A stretch of DNA of 64,000 bases from contig CP179198.1 in NCBI GenBank assembly GCA_051201585.1, positions 1,798,001 to 1,862,000 of the forward strand. The letters run 5' to 3'. The position numbers and the translations under genes were made by a program. The first letter of the stretch is position 1. The number at the start of each line of letters is the position of its first letter. This stretch comes from UBA868 sp016776875 (GTDB lineage: Bacteria > Pseudomonadota > Gammaproteobacteria > Arenicellales > UBA868). Below are positions 45,474 to 53,504 of this stretch, one piece after another. The notes below the pieces were generated by a model, which had not been told where the DNA came from, did not search any database, and worked only from the letters and a program-made list of their open reading frames with translations.

Positions 45474-46634
45474 ATGTCTCCAGACGTTGTCATTGTAGGT
45501 GCCGGTATTACGGGTTGCGCGACTGCCTATGAGTTATCGAAGAGTGGACTTCGTGTTCAAGTCATCGAAAAGTATTACCCCGCATCAATGGGGTCAGGCT
45601 GGACGCTTGCTGGCGTGCGGCAATCCGGAAGACACGCAGCTGAATTGCCGCTCGCCCAGTACGCTGTCGAAAAATGGCGAAATCTCGATGAAGCGCTTGA
45701 TGCAGATACGGGCTATGTCCAAGCAGGCAATCTGCGTTTAGCGCGCTCTGAAGAAGAAGTTAAAAAAGTTAAATCTCTTGTCGATTCGCAACGACGGGAA
45801 AATTTAAATATCGTATTACTATCGAACAATGAACAAGTCCGTGATGTAGCGCCATGCGTATCAAAAAAAATACTCTCGGCTTCGTTCTGCCCAACCGATG
45901 GACACGCAGATCCTAAATCAACGGTCAATGCTTTTAAGCGAGAGGCGGAACGCCAAGGCGTCACATTTCATATTGGAGAGTCCGTCCAAAAGCTGCTCAT
46001 CAGAAATAACCAGCTCATTGGATTAGAGACAAGCAAAAGAAGAATCGAAACACCAAAGTGTCTTTTAGCATGCGGCGTCAGTATCAATGAACTAATTGAG
46101 CCTATCGGCCTCACAATCCCGCTTTCGATTTCAATTGCCACCGTCATTCAAACCACTCGACAAAAACCACTTTTGGCGCCTGTCCTTGGTGTAGTTGATG
46201 GTGCGGTCACACTTCGTCAGCAAAGAGATGGCCGATTTCGACTCTCAAGTGGAGTTGAAGCCTGGAGCGGCAAGATAACCGAAATAAATGGCCAACCATA
46301 TGCTTTTCCGGCTATTTCAAAAGTTCAGTCCACTCTCGAAGCGGGATTAGATATTTGTCCGGCTCTCGAGCATTTTCAGATGCGCAGCTTCTGGGGTGGG
46401 ACCATTGACCTAACCCCCGATGCACTACCCGTTCTTGATGAGGCGCCTAACGCGAAGGGACTGTTTCTCGCCAGCGGATTTTCTGGGCACGGTTTTGGCA
46501 TCGCTCCCGCTTCAGGCCATATTCTTTCCAGACTCATTCTTGAACAAACGCCGGATCTTCCAATTGGTAGCTTCGCTTTTAACCGGTTTGATCAGGGATC
46601 AACACCCCAATCTCAAGCAACCCTGCATGGTTAG
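45474..46634 (+). CDS. FAD-dependent oxidoreductase, DAO/sarcosine-oxidase beta-like
   Basis: A 386-residue flavoenzyme. VVIVGAGITGCATAYELSKS is the FAD-binding GxGxxG region, and ASGFSGHGFGIAPASG near the end is the typical substrate/FAD C-terminal motif of the D-amino-acid and sarcosine oxidase family. It would oxidise an N-methyl or amino acid with FAD. The SoxB His flavinylation residue is not obvious. With DgcA-like and Rieske genes in the window it fits stepwise demethylation of a betaine, an inference. Confidence 0.87.
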   Translation: MSPDVVIVGAGITGCATAYELSKSGLRVQVIEKYYPASMGSGWTLAGVRQSGRHAAELPLAQYAVEKWRNLDEALDADTGYVQAGNLRLARSEEEVKKVKSLVDSQRRENLNIVLLSNNEQVRDVAPCVSKKILSASFCPTDGHADPKSTVNAFKREAERQGVTFHIGESVQKLLIRNNQLIGLETSKRRIETPKCLLACGVSINELIEPIGLTIPLSISIATVIQTTRQKPLLAPVLGVVDGAVTLRQQRDGRFRLSSGVEAWSGKITEINGQPYAFPAISKVQSTLEAGLDICPALEHFQMRSFWGGTIDLTPDALPVLDEAPNAKGLFLASGFSGHGFGIAPASGHILSRLILEQTPDLPIGSFAFNRFDQGSTPQSQATLHG

Positions 46635-46672
46635 AGCCGCAATCAAAAGACTTGCGATATCATCTAAGGTAA

Positions 46673-47038
46673 ATGAGCGATTCCAAAAAACTCGATACCA
46701 TTATTGCCCAAGCCGTTAAGGGGCGTGATGCCCGTGAGCGGGACTATCGAGCCCAGTCGTTAAAAATTCATCCTTGGGTATGTGGGCGCTGTGGTCGAGA
46801 ATTCACTCGGGCAAATCTTCATGAGCTAACGGTTCATCATAGAGACCATGATCATGACAATAATCCGCCGGATGGATCCAATTGGGAGAATCTGTGCCTC
46901 TATTGTCACGATAATGAGCACGCGAGATACGTCGATGCCGTTCCAGGGGCGGAGTCCCGGAAATCAACTCAACTCACTCATAAAGGATTAGCGGGCCTGA
47001 GCGATCTTTTAAAAAAAGATGATCCTAAAAATGGATGA
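46673..47038 (+). CDS. yajD: YajD-type HNH endonuclease family protein
   Basis: A 121-residue protein. HPWVCGRCGREFTRANLHEL, TVHHRDHDHDNNPPDGSNWE and NLCLYCHDNEHARY carry the two zinc-binding CxxC pairs and the HNH motif, nearly identical in layout to E. coli YajD. Nuclease substrate unknown; members are housekeeping and not phage-bound. It follows the FAD gene by 38 bases. Confidence 0.92.
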   Translation: MSDSKKLDTIIAQAVKGRDARERDYRAQSLKIHPWVCGRCGREFTRANLHELTVHHRDHDHDNNPPDGSNWENLCLYCHDNEHARYVDAVPGAESRKSTQLTHKGLAGLSDLLKKDDPKNG

Positions 47039-47066
47039 CAGCCATGCCCCTTTCATATGTAGATTT

Positions 47067-47465
47067 TTATTTTGACTCTACCCAGGCGATCGCTTCTATT
47101 TCCACCAACATCGTTGCATCAGCTAGTCTCGCCTCCACCGTTGTTCTTGCGGGCGGGTCATTTGGAAAGACTCTGGCAAATTCTGCATTCATCGCATCAA
47201 AGTCCCTCATGTCGGTCAAATAGACATTGCACTTTAAAACGTCATCAACCGTTGCCCCACCCTCATGAAGAACCGAGACGACATTCTGTAGAGTCTGCCG
47301 GGTTTGAGCCGCAACATCACCGATAGCCGTCACTTCTCCGGTTTCATCCCACGCGACCTGTCCCGCCGTAAAAATAAACCCCCCACCTGCCGCGCCAGGA
47401 GAATAGGGATAGCTTGGTCTTGGTTGAAACTCGAGGCTCGCAGGTTTAAGGGTTTTTCTCGGCAT
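47067..47465 (-). CDS. ridA: RidA/YjgF family protein
   Basis: A 132-residue protein. PYSPGAAGGGFIFTAGQVAW, the run QTRQTLQNVVSVLHEGGATV, DVLKCNVYLTDMRDFDAMN and PPARTTVEARLADATMLVEI, with the active-site Arg in PARTTVE, match the family. RidA members hydrolyse reactive enamines and imines released by PLP enzymes and flavin amine oxidases, which are frequent in this window. Overlap with YajD is avoided by 28 bases. Confidence 0.9.
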   Translation of the reverse strand: MPRKTLKPASLEFQPRPSYPYSPGAAGGGFIFTAGQVAWDETGEVTAIGDVAAQTRQTLQNVVSVLHEGGATVDDVLKCNVYLTDMRDFDAMNAEFARVFPNDPPARTTVEARLADATMLVEIEAIAWVESK

Positions 47466-47959
47466 CTGGTTATCCTCAAATTCTTAAAATCTAATTTCGT
47501 GCATTATTAATCGCATACTTATTCCCGTCTAGATTGGTTTTGGACCGGTTTATCACGATCCCTCAAGTTATCCGACGGTACTTGCCAAGCAATTTAAAGG
47601 CTTTTCACAATCTTGATCTCTTGTATTTTGCCCATATTTATGAAGAAAAAAGGTGACCATCAGGTTGCTAACAGCATTCATTAAGAGTCGTTTTACCATT
47701 TTTTTTCTCAAATTTGTTGGATTGCAAGTCCTCATGGCACTCGCATTCAAGCATACTGCTACGGTGATTGACAGATTATGCTTGAGACCTTTTTCAGCAA
47801 ATCAAGATCTCCTCTCTATTTTTTTGGGTATTCAAAAACAATAAATACTTTCCTGATATCTTTCTGCAAGAAGACCCTACTCTACCGAGTCAATCCTGAG
47901 TTAAAATGAACACATAGGCAAAAATTTGGACTTTATAAAAAAAGTCATTTCAAATACAC
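47466..47959. other. AT-rich gap between ridA and tRNA-Arg
   Basis: A 494-base stretch with no supported gene. Two frames of about 60 codons on opposite strands overlap each other and have no family features. It must hold the ridA promoter and the tRNA promoter. A TTGGAC followed by a TTTATAAA stretch lies about 30 bases before the tRNA but the spacing is poor, so I do not assign it. Confidence 0.5.
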
Positions 47960-48036
47960 GCGCCCGTAGCTGAGCTGGATAGAGTACCTGGCTTCGAACC
48001 AGGTGGTCGGGAGTTCGAATCTCTCCGGGCGCGCCA
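47960..48036 (+). tRNA. tRNA-Arg (anticodon TCG)
   Basis: A 77-base cloverleaf. The acceptor stem is GCGCCCG (47960-47966) with CGGGCGC (48026-48032), discriminator G and encoded CCA at 48034-48036. The anticodon stem CCTGG/CCAGG encloses CTTCGAA, anticodon TCG, reading CGN Arg codons. The T-arm contains GTTCGAAT. The D-stem shows a G13-G22 mismatch and a G-T pair, where E. coli relatives have GCTC/GAGC. Confidence 0.95.
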
Positions 48037-48201
48037 TTATTTTGCGGTAATTGACGGCTTCAGCATTATTCCGCAGGAATGTACGAGGCGCCGGACTTTA
48101 TCTAGTCGCTAAGCACAAGGTTAGGGTAACCCAAAAACCTTTAACCGAAAGACAGCTTGGAGATGAACGATCGATCACCATGTCCTGACTAACGACCCTG
48201 G

Positions 48202-49329
48202 ATGATTTCACGCATTGCAAGTTCTTATGTTGTTGCTTTACTGTTTATCGCCTTCGTGATTGTCGGCAAGACGGTATCCGCGGGGGAAACTATTCCGGTC
48301 AAGCGAGTCCCCGCTGAATGGGAGCCGCAGGAAGCGATCTGGCTGCAATGGCCAGGCAGGTGGGAGAAATCCTATGAATCGAGCTTTGCCCGGTTATCCA
48401 ATGTAATCGTGCAATATGAAACGCTTCACATTCTATATGACTCGCCGTCGGTCCTGGCCGACGCGCGCTCGTCCATCAAGCGAGAGAATGGTGATCCAGA
48501 TCACCCAAATATCCACTGGCACTGGATCAGAAACAACAGTGCCTGGATGCGGGACAATGGTCCGATCTATGTTATCGACGATAACAAGATGCGAGTACAG
48601 AACTGGGCCTTCAATGCCTGGGGAGGCGCCTTTGGCGCCGACATTCCCTTTCGCCTCGACAACCAGGTGCCAAGTAAGGTGGCAAAAACGATAGGCTTGC
48701 CGGTCGACGTGATCGACATCATTCACGAGCGCGGTAATCTGGAGTTCAACGGCGCCGATACCGTGATCCTGAACTGGAGCGTAATCGGAGATTCCCACCG
48801 TAATCAGGGATATTCGAAGGCACGCGCCATTACTGACCTTAAAAAACATTTCGGCGTCTCGAAGGTGGTGTTTATCGAGGGCGTGCCTGAAGGCGATCTG
48901 ACTAACGGCCCCATCGACGGTATCGCACGATTCATCAATCCGACCACTGTTGTCGTGGTTGACTGTACGGGTGAGTCCCAGTGCGGCGCCCCAAACGACC
49001 CCACCCACGCTATTTTCGATGCGGCTGCCAAAACGATTGAGGCGGCTGGGTTTACCGTGATTCGCGAACCGATTGAGGGCACGCGCGACTACCAGGGCAA
49101 CACTTTCGATACGAACTATATGAACTGGTTAGTTGGTAATGGCTTCGTCATCACCGTTGGTTTCGATAACCCAGAAACCGACTCAGCAGCTAAGGCGCGT
49201 TTGGAACAGTATTTCCCGGGCCGGGACATTTATGTAATCGATACCCTCGCTTCATGGGCCGCCGGGGGCGGTGTGCATTGCCACACTAACGACCAGCCAG
49301 CGATCAGGCTATCTTCCGTTTCAGACTAG
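48202..49329 (+). CDS. Secreted agmatine deiminase/PAD-like protein with altered catalytic His
   Basis: A 375-residue protein of the Porphyromonas-type peptidyl-arginine deiminase/agmatine deiminase family with an N-terminal signal peptide (residues 1-27). Present are WMRDNGP (D117), HERGNLEFNG (E176-R177) and GGGVHCHT with the nucleophile C360. The motif usually written T-[DN]-G-H-[IV]-D reads TNGPIDG, so the catalytic His is Pro237. The enzyme might be inactive or use another base. It follows tRNA-Arg by 165 bases and looks somewhat richer in GC than its neighbours, which suggests arrival at a tRNA locus, although no attachment repeat is visible. Confidence 0.85.
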   Translation: MISRIASSYVVALLFIAFVIVGKTVSAGETIPVKRVPAEWEPQEAIWLQWPGRWEKSYESSFARLSNVIVQYETLHILYDSPSVLADARSSIKRENGDPDHPNIHWHWIRNNSAWMRDNGPIYVIDDNKMRVQNWAFNAWGGAFGADIPFRLDNQVPSKVAKTIGLPVDVIDIIHERGNLEFNGADTVILNWSVIGDSHRNQGYSKARAITDLKKHFGVSKVVFIEGVPEGDLTNGPIDGIARFINPTTVVVVDCTGESQCGAPNDPTHAIFDAAAKTIEAAGFTVIREPIEGTRDYQGNTFDTNYMNWLVGNGFVITVGFDNPETDSAAKARLEQYFPGRDIYVIDTLASWAAGGGVHCHTNDQPAIRLSSVSD

Positions 49330-49435
49330 AACCGAGCCTGTGAGCGTACGAGCATAGGCTAGGATTGTCCAACGAGACCCTTCACGAGGGAAAAAATACA
49401 CATCAGCCCTCAAAAAAAGTTCGTCGTGCCCAATA

Positions 49436-49460
49436 AAAATGGCCCCGGAGGGGCCATTTT
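49436..49460. terminator. Bidirectional terminator
   Basis: AAAATGGCCCC (49436-49446) pairs perfectly with GGGGCCATTTT (49450-49460) across GGA, an 11-bp stem with A and T runs at its ends. It lies between the rightward deiminase gene and the leftward small gene at 49533-49685. Confidence 0.85.
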
Positions 49461-49532
49461 AAAAACGGTATAAAGCTATGCCCTAGGCGAGCTTTGACAG
49501 CCCGCACGTCCCGCTTACTACAGCACAAGAAC

Positions 49533-49685
49533 CTACCATTTATGTTCGCCACAAACGATCTCTACACCCTTATCGCCTGCTACATTTTCATCCCACGCTC
49601 TCTTGCAATTCTGAAGCGGAGAAAAATACCAGTACGCCCCGATCAATATTACGGCAATAATTGCGATCTTGATTAAACTGTTCAT
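49533..49685 (-). CDS. 50-residue membrane-anchored microprotein
   Basis: ATG at 49683-49685, TAG at 49533-49535. The product starts MNSLIKIAIIAVILIGAYWY, one membrane span, then FSPLQNCKRAWDENVAGDKG and a tail with VCGEHKW. Two Cys (positions 27 and about 45) in the extracytoplasmic or cytosolic tail may pair. The pattern of a short anchor followed by a S-P-x-x-x-C segment is common in small proteobacterial proteins. The ribosome binding site is weak. It lies upstream of a terminator and downstream of RhlE on the same strand. Confidence 0.5.
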   Translation of the reverse strand: MNSLIKIAIIAVILIGAYWYFSPLQNCKRAWDENVAGDKGVEIVCGEHKW

Positions 49686-49750
49686 TAAATTTCTACTCTA
49701 TTATTGTAAAACGAACCGTATTGTACTTAAGCACTTAATTAATGCTAGTG

Positions 49751-51049
49751 CTAAGCCGCTTTTTTAACTCGTGACACTTTAGACCGCTTCCCTTTTGACT
49801 CTGCTTTTCGCCAATGGCCAGGCTTTCGAGCGGTTGATGGCTTAGTGGACTTTCCAAAACGCCGACGCGGTTTTTGATTTGGCTTTCTTCCATTAGGGTT
49901 CTTCGGCTCTGAAGACGTTGGCTCAAGCCCATCGATTGTTTCACGCTTTATCTTGCGACTGGTCAGCTTTTCAATCTGGGATAGCTTTTTCCAGTCGGCA
50001 CTTCCCACCAAGGAAATCGCCTGACCTGTTGCGCCTGCACGACCGGTGCGGCCAATTCGATGGATATAGTCTTCAGCCACCATCGGCAGGTCAAAGTTAA
50101 TGACATGACTGATATCTTTAATATCGAGTCCGCGCGCCGCAACATCAGTGGCCACCAGCGTATTCAGCCGACCCTTGCGTAGATTTTCCACTGTCTGTCG
50201 ACGCTTGTTCTGACTCATATCACCGTGTAAAGCACCGCTCTTATGCCCCTTATCTCGCAAAATTTTTGATAACTGATCAGCGCCACGTTTTGTCGCGGTG
50301 AAAATCAGAGATTTTGAAGACTCACCATTCGATAGCAAATGTTCCAGAACTTTTTGTTTATGAGCTTTGCTATCAACATGATGCATGCATTGCTCTATTG
50401 ATTTATGCCGCTCATGGTTAGCGGCCAGGGAAATACTCTCCGGGGTTTTCAAGAGACGGTTTGCAATTTTCAGCACGGCGCCTTCGAGCGTAGCAGAGAA
50501 TAAAAGCGTCTGTCGTTTCGAAGGCATCGCAGATGCAATTTCTTTTACCGCATCGATGAATCCCATGTCTAACATTCGGTCTGCTTCGTCGAGCACCAGC
50601 ATCTCAAGTCGGGAAAAATCGACCTTGCCCTGTTCCATGTGATCCATCAAACGGCCAGGCGTGGCGACTAACAGATCAAGGCGTCCTCTTAACATTCTTA
50701 GCTGCGGCCCATACGCGACCCCGCCCACAATAGAGCCGGACGTCATCTTCAGTCCGCGACTGAATTGCCTTATATTTTCGTTGACCTGCGTTGCCAGTTC
50801 TCGCGTTGGTGTCAAAATTAATACGCGTGGCCCTTGGCCGCGTATTTTTGATGGGCGCAACAGATGCTGCAGAGCGGGCAAAACAAACGCGGCGGTCTTA
50901 CCCGTGCCGGTCTGGGCAGAAGCCATTAGATCCTTCCCCGACAAAACGATAGGGATTGCTTCTTGCTGAATGCGCGTGGCTTGACGAAAGCCGGTTTGTT
51001 TTATTGCGGCGAGTATTCTGGGGTCGAGTTTAAGTTGTTCGAATTCCAC
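49751..51049 (-). CDS. rhlE: DEAD-box RNA helicase, RhlE-like
   Basis: A 432-residue helicase. Motifs in order: Q motif (RIQQEAIP), AQTGTGKT (I), PTRELA (Ia), DEADRMLDMGF (II), FSATL (III), SRGL-type ATDVAARGLDI (V) and HRIGRTGRAG (VI). The C-terminal 70 residues are Lys/Arg/Pro-rich, as in RhlE. It unwinds RNA in ribosome assembly and decay. The 305-base leader before the ATG is long for this genome. Confidence 0.92.
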   Translation of the reverse strand: MEFEQLKLDPRILAAIKQTGFRQATRIQQEAIPIVLSGKDLMASAQTGTGKTAAFVLPALQHLLRPSKIRGQGPRVLILTPTRELATQVNENIRQFSRGLKMTSGSIVGGVAYGPQLRMLRGRLDLLVATPGRLMDHMEQGKVDFSRLEMLVLDEADRMLDMGFIDAVKEIASAMPSKRQTLLFSATLEGAVLKIANRLLKTPESISLAANHERHKSIEQCMHHVDSKAHKQKVLEHLLSNGESSKSLIFTATKRGADQLSKILRDKGHKSGALHGDMSQNKRRQTVENLRKGRLNTLVATDVAARGLDIKDISHVINFDLPMVAEDYIHRIGRTGRAGATGQAISLVGSADWKKLSQIEKLTSRKIKRETIDGLEPTSSEPKNPNGRKPNQKPRRRFGKSTKPSTARKPGHWRKAESKGKRSKVSRVKKAA

Positions 51050-51354
51050 GAGTTGTTCCTGACGTTAAGCGTCGTAGTAGTAAAAAGGGAGACCTGAAAA
51101 AAATATAGGTTCAGGCATATATCATCTGGCTTAGCCAGGCAACGGTCGTACAGCTTAGATTACAAACCGCTGCACGCTGCTAACCAGGACATCGTGAATG
51201 TGCGACGCACATCGGGGAGGTCAGAAACGTGATTCCTCTTTTTTAGAGGAGGCGCGACTATACACGTCGGGAGTGAAAAATACCATAACCATTCAGGCGG
51301 CAACAAAAACCTCTGGAAATTCGTCTCGCGATAACGTCCAATCGCTCAAACTAA
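51050..51354 (-). promoter_or_regulatory. Long leader region upstream of the RhlE gene
   Basis: No gene is seen in these 305 bases. A perfect 7-base inverted repeat ATGTGCG-A-CGCACAT lies at 51198-51212. A CCTCT-T5-AGAGG hairpin lies close to 51235-51250. Helicase mRNAs with long structured leaders are known to be cold- or self-regulated; that this one is regulated in this way is inference. Confidence 0.4.
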
Positions 51355-51645
51355 TTAATGGGTCGTAATTGTTTCGTCCATGCCCGATTCGGCTTGAATC
51401 CAAGCTCTCATGAGTTCGGGGACCAGATCCTCAAGGCTCTCGATATAGGCTTTTGCGTTTTCTATGTTTTCGTCAGCATCATATGCCTGCTTACTGACAT
51501 CAACCGCAGCAATAAAATCATCAATCGTCAAAAATTTTTCTCGAGACACTGGGACAAGCAACTCCGTAGATAAGTTAAAAAAGTTTTCCGATTGGCCTTC
51601 CAGGCATTCTTTAAATTCAAGAACCTCAAACGAGAGGTCTAGCAA
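51355..51645 (-). CDS. Small acidic helical protein (dispersed family)
   Basis: A 96-residue acidic protein, MLDLSFEVLEFKECLEGQSE, then a helical core ENIENAKAYIESLEDLVPEL and an acidic tail. The AKAYIESLED core matches the small proteins at 3909-4187, 18280-18522 and 30459-30665. It stands alone between RhlE and a divergent methyltransferase. Function unknown. Confidence 0.62.
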   Translation of the reverse strand: MLDLSFEVLEFKECLEGQSENFFNLSTELLVPVSREKFLTIDDFIAAVDVSKQAYDADENIENAKAYIESLEDLVPELMRAWIQAESGMDETITTH

Positions 51646-51826
51646 CAGAAATGATCCGGGATTTGATCGAGCCTAATACTGAACTACCGAGAATTTACGA
51701 TGGTAAATCGTGCAAACAGCGGTATTCTAACAGCATATTAAAGACCCCAACATCTAGCTATCGTCTTGGATAAAATCGATATCAAGATTGAATCTAAACT
51801 CAATTTTCAACAGAAGCCAAAATCCC

Positions 51827-52456
51827 ATGTCCAGAAAGACAATCAGTCCCAGACTCGCACGTAATTATCACGAACCCACTAGCGAAAAATCTCGAGAAGT
51901 CTATCGGCAATGGGCGTCGACTTATGACCGTGAGCTAATCGATGATTTCGGTTATCGAGCACCAGAAGCCGCAGTCGAATGCTTAATCGAATATTTTCCC
52001 TCTCGCCAAATCGAGATTCTGGACATGGGATGCGGTACGGGCCTGGTTGGAGAACTGTTATGCGACGCCGGATATGAGCAGATTGACGGACTCGATTTAT
52101 CCCCCGAGATGATTCTCAAGGCCGCCGAAAAAGAAGTTTACCGGCGATTAGGGGAAGCTGATCTATCGACTTCGATCCCGCTCGATCCTATATATGACGC
52201 CATTCTGTGTGTCGGTGTATTTTCACACGGATCCCGACAACCTTTCGATCTGCCCAAGCTTTTTACGGGATTAAAGCCAGGCGGGGTTTTGATCGCGACC
52301 GTGAACGGCAAAGGCTGGCACGATATCGGTTGGAGCGCCCTCCTTGAAAAGAGCAGTCAGGAAAACGGCTTTTATATTGAATCGCTTCGAGATATTCCTT
52401 ACCTCACCGGCGAGGGGATTCCCGGAAAATTACTAATCGCTCGACCGACGCCATAA
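51827..52456 (+). CDS. SAM-dependent methyltransferase (WBSCR27-like)
   Basis: About 209 residues from the ATG at 51827. EVYRQWASTYDRELIDDFGY precedes the SAM-binding ILDMGCGTGLVGELL (motif I) and IDGLDLSPEMILKA (motif II), with GLKPGGVLIATVNGKGW later. This is a class I methyltransferase of the type found in WBSCR27/UbiE relatives; the substrate is unknown. A TTG at 51788 would give a longer polar leader. Confidence 0.85.
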   Translation: MSRKTISPRLARNYHEPTSEKSREVYRQWASTYDRELIDDFGYRAPEAAVECLIEYFPSRQIEILDMGCGTGLVGELLCDAGYEQIDGLDLSPEMILKAAEKEVYRRLGEADLSTSIPLDPIYDAILCVGVFSHGSRQPFDLPKLFTGLKPGGVLIATVNGKGWHDIGWSALLEKSSQENGFYIESLRDIPYLTGEGIPGKLLIARPTP

Positions 52457-52604
52457 ATCCGAAGTCAACCTCGAACGTTATTAATCCGCCAGCATCTGCA
52501 AGTCTTGATTGAACACAGAACTGATTAACTATTGCCGAAAATCTACGAACTAATATTTTCTAAACTATTGATCATATTTATACCTAACTTTTTTCGAGGC
52601 CGCT
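52457..52604 (+). other. Intergenic leader before the ATT-start hydrolase
   Basis: 148 bases with no gene. An AT-rich block (52540-52590) is followed by TTTTTTCGAGG, the presumed ribosome binding site for the hydrolase. No terminator for the methyltransferase gene is seen. Confidence 0.4.
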
Positions 52605-53420
52605 ATTAAAACGGTCAAAATTTCCGGCCATCCGGCGATCGCGCTCGACTATGACGGCAACGGACCGCTAGTCGTTTTTCTGCATGGCATTGGTGGAAAT
52701 CGGACGAACTGGACCCACCAGATTAAGTCCTTATCTCCCTATTACCGAGCGGCCGCTTGGGATGCTCGCGGATATGGCGCAAGCGATGATTACAATCGTG
52801 AGCTGAACTTTGAAGATTTTTGCCATGATCTCGCTCGCTTGCTTGATTATTTTGAAACCGAACAGGCTCATCTCTGCGGCCTTTCCATGGGAGGCCAGAT
52901 TGTTCAACATTTTTACCGCCTTTACCCGCAACGGGTTGCCTCGATGGTACTCGCGGCGACATTTACGCATTGGCGTGCCGTATTAAGCGATGATGCGCTC
53001 GCCCAATATCTCAGCGTACGGGAAATGCCTCTCGTAAACGAAGGAAAAAGCCCTGCCGAAATGGCGCCTGCAGCGGCTAAAACAATCGTTGGGCCTCTTG
53101 CCACACCCCGTCAACGCAAGATAATCGAAACGAGCATGTCGACGCTTCATAAAGAAAGTTTTTTAAAAACACTTAGAGCAGCAACCGCTTTTGAACTTGA
53201 ACTCGCACTCGAGAGCGTGGCCATCCCAACGATGTTGATTTTTAGTGAATTCGATAAACTGTGTCCGGCGGACTACGGCCGGTCAATGGCAAATCGAATT
53301 CCGCGCTCGAGATTTGAGTACGTCGAAGGGGCAGGCCATCTAATCAATATAGAAAAGCCCGAGCAATTCAATACACTCCTTCTAGATTTCCTTAGTGGAC
53401 TGGATCGCAAAACTGAATAA
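52605..53420 (+). CDS. Alpha/beta hydrolase starting at an ATT codon
   Basis: The frame is open from 52572 and encodes a full alpha/beta hydrolase: LVVFLHGIGGNRTNW (oxyanion HG), WDARGYGASDD, the nucleophile elbow GLSMGG, the acid Asp in IFSEFDKLCP and the His in GAGHLINIE. No ATG, GTG or TTG occurs in frame before these N-terminal motifs. The only plausible start is ATT at 52605-52607, with GAGG five bases upstream (TTTTTCGAGGCCGCT). That gives 271 residues. The first conventional start (TTG 52839) would remove the oxyanion loop. A rare AUU start, known from infC, or a single-base error in ATG could explain it. Confidence 0.75.
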   Translation: MKTVKISGHPAIALDYDGNGPLVVFLHGIGGNRTNWTHQIKSLSPYYRAAAWDARGYGASDDYNRELNFEDFCHDLARLLDYFETEQAHLCGLSMGGQIVQHFYRLYPQRVASMVLAATFTHWRAVLSDDALAQYLSVREMPLVNEGKSPAEMAPAAAKTIVGPLATPRQRKIIETSMSTLHKESFLKTLRAATAFELELALESVAIPTMLIFSEFDKLCPADYGRSMANRIPRSRFEYVEGAGHLINIEKPEQFNTLLLDFLSGLDRKTE

Positions 53421-53504
53421 CCGTATCTCACAATCACCTACACCCGGTCTGGCAAGAATCGGGGGCTTCGGCTATTGTTCACCCTCTTGGCCTGGAATTT
53501 TATT

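Noticed and set aside
47568..47844. Two overlapping frames of about 60 codons before the tRNA
   Set aside because: They overlap each other on opposite strands, lack ribosome binding sites and show no family pattern.
48433..49008. Minus-strand frame of 191 codons inside the deiminase gene
   Set aside because: It is antisense to a well-conserved gene and has no independent signals; likely a by-product of its codon usage.
47960..49330. Genomic island integrated at tRNA-Arg
   Set aside because: No integrase and no repeat of the tRNA 3' end seen downstream; only one gene looks compositionally different.
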